This document shows, piece after piece, positions 24,862-33,700 of a DNA stretch of 64,000 nt (its first letter is position 1; each line of letters starts with the position of its first letter). Position numbers and translations under genes: made by a program. This DNA is from Akkermansia muciniphila (lineage in GTDB: Bacteria; Verrucomicrobiota; Verrucomicrobiia; Verrucomicrobiales; DEV007). Under the pieces are notes generated by a model. It made no database searches. It saw only the letters and a program-made list of their open reading frames with translations, and was not told the origin of the DNA. The DNA lies in contig CAMCXS010000008.1 of NCBI GenBank assembly GCA_945883495.1, positions 1-64,000 of the forward strand, written 5' to 3'.

Positions 24862-26487
24862 TTAAAGAGAGACCCCGCGCTTCCAAGGAATAAAATCGTC
24901 TTGGCCCAAGCGGACGGACTTTGGAACATACTCTCCGCTGGCCGTCGCGATGACGAGATCCAGAAGATCTCCGCCCAGATCGGCAATCGAGGCCCCACCC
25001 GTGATGACCGGACCAGCATCGAAGTCGATGATATCGCTCATCCGTTGCGCCAGTTCGGTGTTCGTCGAAATTTTGAGGGTCGGCGCCACGGGATTGCCCA
25101 TCGGCGTTCCCAGCCCGGTCGTGAAGAGAATCACGTTGGAACCACTGCCCGCCAAAGCGGTGGTGCATTCCGCGTCGTTCCCCGGCGTATTGAGCAAGTT
25201 GAGGCCCGGTTTGAGAACGGGTTCGGTATAATCGAGCACATCGACCACCGGGGACGTGCCGCCTTTCTTGGCCGCGCCCGCTGACTTGATGGCGTCCGTG
25301 ATCAAGCCATCAGCGATGTTTCCCGGAGATGGATTCATCGAAAGCGAGGCGCCTACCGCCGCCGCCCAGGCTTCGTATTGCCGCATCAATTTGGCGAAAC
25401 GTGCTCCGGTGGCGTCGTCGATGCTCCGGTTGATCAATTCCTGCTCCACGCCGCACAGCTCGGGAAACTCCGCGAGCACCGATTTTCCGCCCAGCGCCAC
25501 GATGTAATCGGAAACTTGGCCGAGCACGGGATTCGCCGAAATGCCGGAGAAACCGTCGGAACCGCCGCATTCCATCCCCAAACAAAGCTCATCCAACGAC
25601 GCTGGCTCGCGGCGGAATTCGTTGATCGTGACCAACCCATTGAAGATGTGCCGGATGGCATCGCTGATGAGCGCTTCCTCGGACGGATAGCCTTGCTGCA
25701 CCAGCACTTGAAAAGGCTTGGAGAATGCGGGATCGCGTTTGGCGATCTCTTCCTCCAACATCCGCACCTCAGCGTTTTGGCAACCCAAGCTGAGAACCGT
25801 CACGCCCGCCACGTTCGCATGCGTGGCATAGCCGGCGAGCAACGCGCACAAGGACCGGGCGTCCCCCCGCGTTCCGCCGCAGCCCATTTGATGGATTAGG
25901 AATTTCACGCCATCGACATTTGGGAAGAGACGTTCCTCCGCCGGAGTTTCGGGCCCCGCTGAAGCGTCTCCGATCGGCTCCCCGGCGCGGTGCCGCCGCA
26001 CCAAATCGAGAACAAACCGCTCATATCCAAAGCGCGGCGCCAAGCCCGGAATTTGCCGCATCGCTTGGCGAATCACCTCCAAGTTGCGATTCTCGCAAAA
26101 GACCATGGGGAGGACGATCCAGTGATTCGCCGTGCCCACCGTTCCGTTGACCCGGCGGTAACCGCGAAAGGTTTTGCCCGCCCAGCGGCCTACATCTGGC
26201 ATGGTCCACGCGCCCGCTGGCACGCGCGCGCCAAAGGCATCCGCCTCGTGCACGATGTTTTCCGTGGAGATCCGCTCGCCGGCCCGGATCGGCTTGGTCG
26301 CTTTGCCGACCGTGACGCCATACATCCGGACCGCCTCGCCCGGTGCGAGATCGAAAAGTGTCGCCTTGTGCTTGGCGGGGATGGCTTCGCGGGCGGCCAA
26401 GCCCCCCCACAGCGGCGCGCCGGGAGCGAGTGGTTGCAGGGCGACGACGACATTGTCGCGCGGATCGATGAGCAGGGTTTTGTCCAC
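24862..26487 (-). CDS. UxaA-family sugar-acid dehydratase
   Basis: A 541-residue protein of the altronate/galactarate dehydratase family, which removes water from a sugar acid to give a 2-keto-3-deoxy acid, usually with iron. The N-terminal SAF-like domain covers about residues 1-80 (VRMYGVTVGKATKPIRAGER). The catalytic domain has family stretches GTANHWIVLPMVFCENRN, HQMGCGGTRGDARSLC, LGMECGGSDGFSGISANP and ITGGASIADLGGDLLDL. Cys and His residues in these could hold the metal. It is somewhat longer than typical UxaA (about 495). It is the first gene of an operon with the SDR. Together with the SMP-30 lactonase next door it suggests growth on uronic or 6-deoxy sugar acids. Confidence 0.88.
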   Translation of the reverse strand: MDKTLLIDPRDNVVVALQPLAPGAPLWGGLAAREAIPAKHKATLFDLAPGEAVRMYGVTVGKATKPIRAGERISTENIVHEADAFGARVPAGAWTMPDVGRWAGKTFRGYRRVNGTVGTANHWIVLPMVFCENRNLEVIRQAMRQIPGLAPRFGYERFVLDLVRRHRAGEPIGDASAGPETPAEERLFPNVDGVKFLIHQMGCGGTRGDARSLCALLAGYATHANVAGVTVLSLGCQNAEVRMLEEEIAKRDPAFSKPFQVLVQQGYPSEEALISDAIRHIFNGLVTINEFRREPASLDELCLGMECGGSDGFSGISANPVLGQVSDYIVALGGKSVLAEFPELCGVEQELINRSIDDATGARFAKLMRQYEAWAAAVGASLSMNPSPGNIADGLITDAIKSAGAAKKGGTSPVVDVLDYTEPVLKPGLNLLNTPGNDAECTTALAGSGSNVILFTTGLGTPMGNPVAPTLKISTNTELAQRMSDIIDFDAGPVITGGASIADLGGDLLDLVIATASGEYVPKSVRLGQDDFIPWKRGVSL

Positions 26488-26524
26488 GGCGCAGTGTGGA
26501 ACGCCCGGAGCGCGGGATCAAGTC

Positions 26525-26547
26525 GTCCCTCCAGATCCAGGAGGGAC
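26525..26547. promoter_or_regulatory. perfect 8-bp stem-loop in the uxaA-argC divergent region
   Basis: GTCCCTCC (26525-26532) and GGAGGGAC (26540-26547) pair perfectly around a 7-nt loop. It lies 38 bp upstream of the dehydratase start and 71 bp upstream of argC. It could be a leader hairpin or part of an operator together with the palindrome 10 bp away. Confidence 0.4.
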
Positions 26548-26556
26548 GCCGGAGAT

Positions 26557-26572
26557 TGATCTGGCCAGATCA
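26557..26572. promoter_or_regulatory. 16-bp perfect palindrome, candidate operator
   Basis: TGATCTGGCCAGATCA is a perfect palindrome centred between divergent genes, 69 bp upstream of the dehydratase start and 46 bp upstream of argC. Uronate and fuconate operons are often controlled by GntR- or IclR-type repressors that bind such short dyads. No regulator gene is in the window. It does not resemble an arginine (ARG) box, so control of the dehydratase operon is the more likely role. Confidence 0.5.
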
Positions 26573-26618
26573 TACCGGAGTTGCGTTGCGCCCGGAAAGG
26601 CCGGATGGTGGCCGCTTC

Positions 26619-27671
26619 ATGTCAGGGGACAGCCTTACAAACGTAGCGGTAGTGGGAGCCAGCGGGTATTCCGGGAAGGAATTGCTGCGCCTGTTGCTCA
26701 TGCATCCGCGGATTGAGTTGAGTTGCATCACCTCTCGCCAACACGCGGGTCTGAGTTTGGGCGAGGTGTTCCCCCGGTTCCGGCATTCCCGGAGCGAGCA
26801 CCTGCGGTTCGTGGAACCAACGGCGGAAGCGATCGCGGCGTCGGGAGCGGCGGCGGCGTTTTTGGCGTTGCCTCACGGAGTCGCTGCGGAAATCGCGGTT
26901 CCGTTGCTCGGCAAGGGCTTGCGCGTGATCGATTTGAGCGCGGATTTCCGGCTGCGAGACGTCGCGGTCTACAATGAATTTTACCACGGGCCTCACCCCG
27001 CACCGGAATGGCTGCCGAAGGCGGTCTACGGCTTGCCCGAAAGTCGCCGGGAGGAAATCCGCGGCGCCCAACTGGTGGCGGCACCGGGATGTTATCCGAC
27101 AAGCATTTTGACGCCCCTGCTCCCGCTGCTGCGCGAAGGATTGATCGAGCCGGAAGGCATCGTGGTCTCCAGTATGAGCGGAACGTCTGGCGCCGGGAAG
27201 AAAGCCAGCGAAGACCTGCTTTTTGCGGAGTGCAACGAAAGCGTGCGAGCCTATGGCGCCCCGAAGCATCGGCACCTCTCGGAGATCGAGCAGGAACTCG
27301 GCTTCGCCGCCGGCCTTCCGGTGGTGATCACTTTCATTCCGCACCTCGTTCCGGTGACAGCGGGGATTTGCACGTCGATCTCGGCCGCTGCCAAACCGGG
27401 GGTCAGCCCTGAGGCGCTCACCGCTGCCTACGCCCGAGCTTACGGCGAAGCCCGCTTCGTCCGTCTCCTCGGTGCGGGAAAGTTCGCCGACACGAAGTCT
27501 GTCACCGGAACGAATTTCGTGGACCTCGGATGGCATGTCGATCCGCGCGCTGGCCGCGTGCTGCTGAGCAGCGCGGAAGACAACCTCGGCAAAGGCGCCG
27601 CTGGGCAAGCGGTGCAATGCTTTAACCTCATGTTCGGCCACGCGGAAGAGGCGGGGCTTTTGAATTTTTGA
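26619..27671 (+). CDS. argC: N-acetyl-gamma-glutamyl-phosphate reductase
   Basis: A 350-residue ArgC, the third step of arginine synthesis (N-acetylglutamyl phosphate to N-acetylglutamate semialdehyde, using NADPH). The Rossmann motif is VVGASGYSGKELLRLL near the start. The active-site cysteine lies in VAAPGCYPTSILTPLLPL, the signature of the family, and the conserved SGTSGAGK and PKHRHLSEIEQEL follow. ATG 26619 is chosen; upstream codons are the divergent promoter region. argJ follows after 31 bp, so argCJ form an operon. Confidence 0.96.
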   Translation: MSGDSLTNVAVVGASGYSGKELLRLLLMHPRIELSCITSRQHAGLSLGEVFPRFRHSRSEHLRFVEPTAEAIAASGAAAAFLALPHGVAAEIAVPLLGKGLRVIDLSADFRLRDVAVYNEFYHGPHPAPEWLPKAVYGLPESRREEIRGAQLVAAPGCYPTSILTPLLPLLREGLIEPEGIVVSSMSGTSGAGKKASEDLLFAECNESVRAYGAPKHRHLSEIEQELGFAAGLPVVITFIPHLVPVTAGICTSISAAAKPGVSPEALTAAYARAYGEARFVRLLGAGKFADTKSVTGTNFVDLGWHVDPRAGRVLLSSAEDNLGKGAAGQAVQCFNLMFGHAEEAGLLNF

Positions 27672-27702
27672 GGTGGTGGAGTGGTGGAGTCATGGAGCTT
27701 TG

Positions 27703-28929
27703 ATGGGACTTGGAATGGATAGATTGGAACTTGAAATGATGGTGGCCGGTGGGGTTTGTGCGCCGGAGGGCTTTTTGGCGGGCGGGATCACTTGCGGCAT
27801 CAAGCGGCCGGATCTGCCGAAGAAAGATTTGGCGTTGATCGTCTCGGAACAGCCGTGCACGGCGGCAGCAGTGTTCACGAAGAACCAAGTCGCCGCGCCT
27901 CCCGTGCGTCTCTCCCGGATCCGTTTGGCCGAAGGTGCGCCCCGCGCCATTGTCGCAAACAGCGGCAACGCCAACGCCGCCACCGGGGAACAGGGAATGC
28001 GCGACGCTGAGGAAATGTGCGCGCTGGCCGCCGCCGAGCTCGGTCTGCGGCCGGAAGACGTTTTTGTCTGCTCGACGGGAATCATTGGCAAACCGGTGCC
28101 GATGGAACGGATTCGCAGCCGTTTCGGGGATTTGCGCCAGGCGCTGCATCGCAATGGCTCCGAAGCGGCGGCGGAAGCGATCATGACCAGCGATACCCGG
28201 CCAAAGGAGTTCGCCGTGGAAATCGAGGGAGGGATTCGCATCGGCGGAATCGCCAAAGGCGCCGGAATGATCCGTCCGGACATGGCCACGATGCTGGCGT
28301 TCCTGACGACGGATGCCGCAGTCGACCGGGACACGCTCCAAGCCGCGACGGTGGAAGCCGTGAAGCAAAGCTTCAACTGCATCACGATCGATGGGGATAC
28401 GAGCACGAATGACACCGTCATCGTCCTGGCCAACGGCGTGAAAGGCTCCGTATCCCGGGAGGCATTTCAACGAGGCTTGAACCGGGTGATGCTGGAACTG
28501 GCGCACCGCATCGTGGCGGACGGGGAACGCGTCACCAAATTCGTGACCGTGGAAGTGAAAGGTGCGAAGTCAGACGCGGATGCCCGGGCCGTGGCCGACG
28601 CGGTGGCGAACTCGAACCTCTGCAAAGCCTCGTGGAATGGCGAAGACCCGAATTGGGGCCGGATTCTCCATGCAGTCGGCTACGCCAAAGCGGAAATCGT
28701 GGAGGAGAAGGTGGACATTTTCTTCGGGGCTCTTCAGGCCACGAGGAACGGTTTGGCGACGGAAACGCCGTTGCTGGACCTCATCGAAATCGTGCGCCAG
28801 CCGAAATTTCACGTTACGATCGATCTAAACTTGGGAGATGGCCACGCGCTGGTGTACTCCAGTGACCTATCCCCCGAGTATGTGGATTTCAACCGCCGGG
28901 AATACTCGCTGGTGAACCAGAAAGCCTGA
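27703..28929 (+). CDS. argJ: bifunctional ornithine acetyltransferase / N-acetylglutamate synthase
   Basis: An ArgJ of about 408 residues. The self-cleavage site sits in GAGMIRPDMATML, where the Thr of M-A-T-M-L becomes the N-terminal nucleophile of the beta chain. The N-terminal GGVCAPEGFLAGGITCGIK, the VANSGNANAATG stretch and the C-terminal EDPNWGRILHAVGYA are all diagnostic. It recycles the acetyl group from N-acetylornithine to glutamate. ATG 27703 has a GGAG site 5 bp upstream; ATG 27715 and a GTG at 27673 are alternatives. The short spacer from argC is a GGTGGTGGA-type direct repeat. Confidence 0.96.
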   Translation: MGLGMDRLELEMMVAGGVCAPEGFLAGGITCGIKRPDLPKKDLALIVSEQPCTAAAVFTKNQVAAPPVRLSRIRLAEGAPRAIVANSGNANAATGEQGMRDAEEMCALAAAELGLRPEDVFVCSTGIIGKPVPMERIRSRFGDLRQALHRNGSEAAAEAIMTSDTRPKEFAVEIEGGIRIGGIAKGAGMIRPDMATMLAFLTTDAAVDRDTLQAATVEAVKQSFNCITIDGDTSTNDTVIVLANGVKGSVSREAFQRGLNRVMLELAHRIVADGERVTKFVTVEVKGAKSDADARAVADAVANSNLCKASWNGEDPNWGRILHAVGYAKAEIVEEKVDIFFGALQATRNGLATETPLLDLIEIVRQPKFHVTIDLNLGDGHALVYSSDLSPEYVDFNRREYSLVNQKA

Positions 28930-28931
28930 TC

Positions 28932-29519
28932 ATGAGCGTTCCCCCACCCCGGCTGTTTTTCGCGCTGGTGCCCGATGAGAATTGTCTTCGCTACTTGGAA
29001 GCGCAGCAGAATCATTTGAAGCGATGCGGCTGGCAGCGTTACGGCAAGTTTACCCCGGAGGAGAGCCTGCATCTGACCATGCGCTTCCTCGGTCCGGTCA
29101 GCGAGGAGATGCTGCCGCCTCTGATGGATGCCGTGCGCGCGGTTGGAAATTCTAACAAGCCGTTCGACTACGAAGTTCGCAAACCCATTCTCTTTCCCCG
29201 GGTCTCCCGGGCCAAGGTCGTGGCGGCGCAAGTGGCTCCGGAGTTCCGGCTCAAGCAGCTAGCCAGAGCGTTGGATCAGGCGGCTCTCTCCGTCGGGCTG
29301 CCGGCGAACGAGTTTCCCTTCCGGCCCCACATCACCCTGGCGCGGTTGAAAGGCTCTGCTTCCCGGCCGAACCTGCCCTCGCTCGGAGGGCAAGTTTCCG
29401 TAACCGCGGACCGGGTTGTTCTCTTCGCCTCGGACCTGACGCCGGAAGGGCCTATCTACCGGGAACTTGCTTCGTTCGCGTTGGGAACGTCAACCGGCGC
29501 CGGTGAAGCCGGTTTTTGA
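28932..29519 (+). CDS. thpR: RNA 2',3'-cyclic phosphodiesterase (2H family, ThpR)
   Basis: A 195-residue 2H phosphoesterase. The two catalytic H-x-T/S motifs are HLTM (about residue 47) in EESLHLTMRFLG and HITL (about residue 133) in FPFRPHITLARLK, the spacing expected for ThpR/LigT. The start RLFFALVPDENC matches the family R-x-F-x-A-h-x-P pattern. It opens 2',3'-cyclic phosphate ends of RNA to 2'-phosphates. It starts 2 bp after the argJ stop and overlaps the lipoate-ligase-like gene, so it belongs to the same transcript as argCJ without an obvious pathway link. Confidence 0.93.
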   Translation: MSVPPPRLFFALVPDENCLRYLEAQQNHLKRCGWQRYGKFTPEESLHLTMRFLGPVSEEMLPPLMDAVRAVGNSNKPFDYEVRKPILFPRVSRAKVVAAQVAPEFRLKQLARALDQAALSVGLPANEFPFRPHITLARLKGSASRPNLPSLGGQVSVTADRVVLFASDLTPEGPIYRELASFALGTSTGAGEAGF

Positions 29520-30183
29520 GCGACTTCTCTGGATTGACGATCTCCAGCCCCGCACCGGGCCGGAGAATATGGCGATGGATGAGGTGCTCTGGGAGCGCTA
29601 TGTCCAGGAGAGCACCGCCGTGTTGCGAGTCTACCGCTGGACTCCGGGCTGGCTCTCCTTCGGCTACTTTCAGCGATGGACGGAGGTTGCGAAGCGTCTC
29701 CCCCCTGGCGGATTGGCGGTCCGTCGGAGCACGGGCGGCGGCACGGTAGACCATCGATCGGGTCAAACCTACAGCCTACTGCTTCCTCCCGGCCATCCAT
29801 GGACGGTTGGACGCGCGGCGCAAGCCTACATCGGCATCCACGGAACCTTGGCGGAGATCTTGAAAGCGGAGGGCATTCCGGTGGATCTGATCCAGACCAC
29901 CACGCCTGCCCACCCCGCAGGAGGCTGGTGCTTTGTCGACCCGCCGGTGCTGGGGGACTTGGTTCACAACGGGCTAAAAGTGGCAGGTGCCGCGCAGCGC
30001 CGGGGCCGATGCGGGCTGCTGCACCAAGGTCATCTGGCCCTGACCACGCCCGTCTGGGAGAGGCTAGCTTCAGCCCTCGCGGACGAAGTCACCCCGACTC
30101 AGACAACGAAGGCGGAAGAAGAAGCTGCCGCCAGCCTAGCGCGGGAGAAATACGGAACTCCCGGCTGGCTGACGAAGCGGTGA
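29503..30183 (+). CDS. lipoate-protein ligase A family protein
   Basis: About 226 residues of the BPL/LplA/LipB fold. It begins FERLLWIDDLQPRTGPENMA and contains the lipoate/biotin-binding RRSTGGGTVDH motif (R-R-x-x-G-G-G-x-V-x-H) and a catalytic-type lysine in GLKVAGAAQRR. The domain is compact and lacks the C-terminal domain of E. coli LplA, so it could be an octanoyl/lipoyl transferase of the LipM/LplJ-like type. The GTG at 29503 (17-bp overlap with thpR) gives the natural start; an internal ATG at 29568 is less likely. Its stop is only 4 bp from the stop of the giant gene on the other strand. Confidence 0.85.
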   Translation: MKPVFERLLWIDDLQPRTGPENMAMDEVLWERYVQESTAVLRVYRWTPGWLSFGYFQRWTEVAKRLPPGGLAVRRSTGGGTVDHRSGQTYSLLLPPGHPWTVGRAAQAYIGIHGTLAEILKAEGIPVDLIQTTTPAHPAGGWCFVDPPVLGDLVHNGLKVAGAAQRRGRCGLLHQGHLALTTPVWERLASALADEVTPTQTTKAEEEAAASLAREKYGTPGWLTKR

Positions 30184-30187
30184 TGGT

Positions 30188-30700
30188 TCACATCTCCTCG
30201 GATGAGAGGAGCTGCCCGAGAATATCTCCATTGTCTTGCAAGAGGCCGGCCTCGAAGAGTCCACTGAGATCATCGAAGAGGTTGGTGATGTTGGCCTGGA
30301 ACACCTTTTGCTCCACGCTGGGCAACTCCACTCCGTCGTGGCCGCTCGGAGGCGCCGTAACGAAGATCTCAGCCGCGGCAGCATCGACCAGATTGATTCC
30401 CGGAAGGGCCACCAGCCAAGTGCCACCCTGGCCCGCTTGAGGGCTGACCGTGGCGATCACGGCACCGGTGCGGTCCACGACCTTCAGTTGGGTTCCCCAT
30501 CCAAGCGGGCTGACGCCAGCGAGGACCGGGATGAGAGTTTGCTCAGCGCCGCCAGAGGTCACCGCGGTTCCGGTTTGGCCGAAAGCGATGCTCGGGAAAT
30601 AATCTTGGAAGGAGCCTAGCGTCCTCGGACCCGCATATCCCGCAAAGAACGAGCTAGGCATTCCGAGGTCGCGGAAGCTATTGGCCAATGGTCCAAACTG
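30188..30700 (-). other. unique C-terminal domain of the giant protein
   Basis: About 165 residues with no recognised family, starting FGPLANSFRDLGMPSSFFAG and ending in an acidic tail (QDNGDILGQLLSSEEM). It contains a GTQLKVVDRTGAVIATVSPQ beta patch. It is non-repetitive, unlike everything before it, and is the likely place for a secretion or anchoring signal. Confidence 0.7.
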
Positions 30701-33700
30701 GACGGGTCCAGACGGAACCGGAGCCACGACCGGAGCGGGAACCGCGACCGGAGCAGGTGCCGGGGCCGCTACTGGAGCCGGGGCCGGGGCGAAAGCGGGC
30801 ACTGGAGCGAGGGCTGGCGCTGGAGCCGGTGCGTCATTGTCCAGAATATTGATCCGGAGCGGAGCAATCACCAAACCGTTGAAGGCTGAGCTGGCGCTGG
30901 CCGTGGTGAAACGCACCTCAGCCAAGCGGCTTCCATTGACAAGCGAGTCATCGATCGCCGTCACGGTAACGGTTTGCGGCACGTTGGCGTTAAACGGAGT
31001 GAACGTCAGCGTAAGCGGTTTGCCGGGGCCAGCGCCCAAGTCGAGCCCAGCGGAGACAGGAACGATTCGGACCGTAACCGGGGCGGATGGGATTCCGTTG
31101 ACAACCACCGTGAAATTACGGCTAAGCCCCTCTGTCAGGGAGATGCTTTGGCCTGCCAAAGATACCACCAATCCAGGAACGTCGTTGTCCAGGATGGTCA
31201 ACGTCGCGCTGGTGGCGGCGCCAGGAGCCAAATTCGTCATTCCAGATGCCGAGCTGAGAGAAACCCTGACGGTCTCACCGGGATCGACGACGGCATCGTC
31301 CAGGACTGGAACTTCGATCAGCGCGCTCGATGAGCCAGCCGGAATGGTGACTGATCCCGGCAGCGTGATGAAGTCGGTTCCCGGAGTGGCCGTTCCGGAC
31401 ACGGTGTATTCGACGACGACATCGCTCGTAGCAACCCGGCTCAAGGTCACCCGGAATTGACCAGAGGTCCCCGCCTCGGATCCGTTACGAACGGTGTTGA
31501 TGGTGTAACCGATCTCGTTGTCAGCGATGGCTACCGTGGCTTGCACGGCCGTGCCAAGGGTGATCTGGGGATCACTACCAGCGGCGAGGCCAGTCAGCGT
31601 GGCAACCACGGTCTCCGAAGCTTCCAAGGTGTTGTCATCGGTGACGTTGATGTCAATCACGGCACTTGTGGAGCCCGCTGGAATGGTGACCGTTCCCTGC
31701 GGGACCGCGGAATAGTCGGCGACGCCAGCCGTTCCTGTCAGCGCGTAGGTCACGAGCGTGTCCGTCGAGCTGCTCTGACTCAGGGTGACCCGGAATTGAC
31801 CATTCGACCCGCCCTCGGCCGCATTGGGTGAGGAGGCCATGATGGAGACCGTGGCGACGTCGTTGTCGTTGATGGTCCCGGAGCCGGTGTCCGTGATGGT
31901 TACCGCCGAGTTGCTCACATTGCTCATGTGAACCGTCATCGCCTCGCTGCCTTCCACCACCGTGTCGTTGTTGGTCGCCACCGAGAAGGTCTTCACCTCC
32001 CCTGCTGTTCCCGTGAAGGTGATGCGCCGGCTGGCGTCGATGAAATCAACGATTCCGCCCAGGGCGGATCCTGCCAGAGTCGAGACGTCAACGGAGACTC
32101 CGCCCGCAACTGCTTGGCTCAGAGTGAGGTTGAAGGTGAGGATCCCGCCCTCTGTGACGACTGCGTCGCCGATCGTAATCTGCGCGGTGTCGTTGTCGAG
32201 GATCGTTCCAATCGCCGTGTCGGATACATCAACCAAGGGATTGGTCGAGTTTGACATGGAGACGCGGAACGTCTCGTCCGTCTCGACGATGTTGTCGTTC
32301 ACGGTAGCAACCGTAAACGTCCGGGTCTCACCGGCGGTGCCGTTGAAGCTCAAAGTTTGACCCAGAGTCGCGTAATCGGCCGTCGCCCCGGCAGTGAGCG
32401 GCGTGGTGGAAACACGGACGGTGAACGGAGCAGTCGTCGCCCGGTTCAAGGTGGCGGTAAACGTCATCACCCCGCCTTCCGTCACGCTCGCATCGGAGAT
32501 GGTGATGGCTGGGATATCGTCATCGCCGATCAGGATCGAGGCTTGGCTCGCCGTGCCTCTCGTGATCTGCGTATCACCTGACGTAATCGTGCCCAAAGTA
32601 ACGGTCACGGTTTCTGGCCCTTCAGCAATGGAGTCATCGATCACTGGGACGTTGAGGGTCGCGGAGGTTTCCCCGGCCAGAATCGTAACCGCTCCTGGCG
32701 GCAGGGTGTGGTCGGTGTTCAGGCTGGCCGTGCCGCTGACCGAGTAGTTGATCACGGTGTTCGTGGAACTCGGACGGCTCAACGAAACCGTGAACTGCCC
32801 CGGGGTGCCCGGCTCGGCGCCATTCGTGGTGGCGGCGATCGTCACGGTGGCGGTGTCATTGTCAACGATCGACAGAGAGGCGAGCGAAGCTCCGAGGGTG
32901 ATCTGGGGCTGCGCGGAGGTCAGACCGGTGAGCTCCACCGTAACGATCTCATCGGCTTCGACCACGTTGTCGTCGATCACGGGCACATTGATGAAGGCCG
33001 AGGTGGCGCCGGCGGAAATCGTGACGGCTCCATCGGTCAAGCTATGATCCACAACGGGAGTGGCGGTTCCTAGCCCCAGCACCCGGTACGAAACCACGGT
33101 CGGAGTGGCGCTCGGCGCCGTCAGGGTCACCCGGAACTGGCGATTCGCAGTCGCTTCGGACGCACTGACTGGCGTGACGGCCGCGAGATTGACCTGCGCG
33201 CTGTCATTGTCCGCGATGGTGACGGTCGCCTGGGTCGCGATGCCCAAGGAAACCACCGGATCCGCGCTGGTCACGTTCGTGAGCGACAGCGTCACGGACT
33301 CGGAGTCCTCAACCAAGGAGTCGTTGATGACCGAGAGATTAATCACCTGAGAGGTGGCCCCCGCCAGGATGGTCACCGTCCCGGACAGGGCGGTGAAGTC
33401 GGCTCCCGAATTGGCGGTGCTGCTGGGGAGCAAGGAATAGGTAACTACGGTGTTGCTGGTGCTGGCCCTGCCCAAGGTGATGGTGAATTGCCCGTTGTTG
33501 CCGCCTTCAGCCGCGTTCGCGCTGGTCGCACTGATACCAACCAAGTTGGCCTCGTCATCGACGATGCTAATGGTGGCCTGGGTCTGACCGCCCACGGAAA
33601 TGCCTGGATTTCCACCCGTGACCGTGTTGAGCGTCACCACGACGGTCTCAATCTCTTCCGCCAGAGAGTCATCAACCACGGGCACTGGAATCGTGACCTG

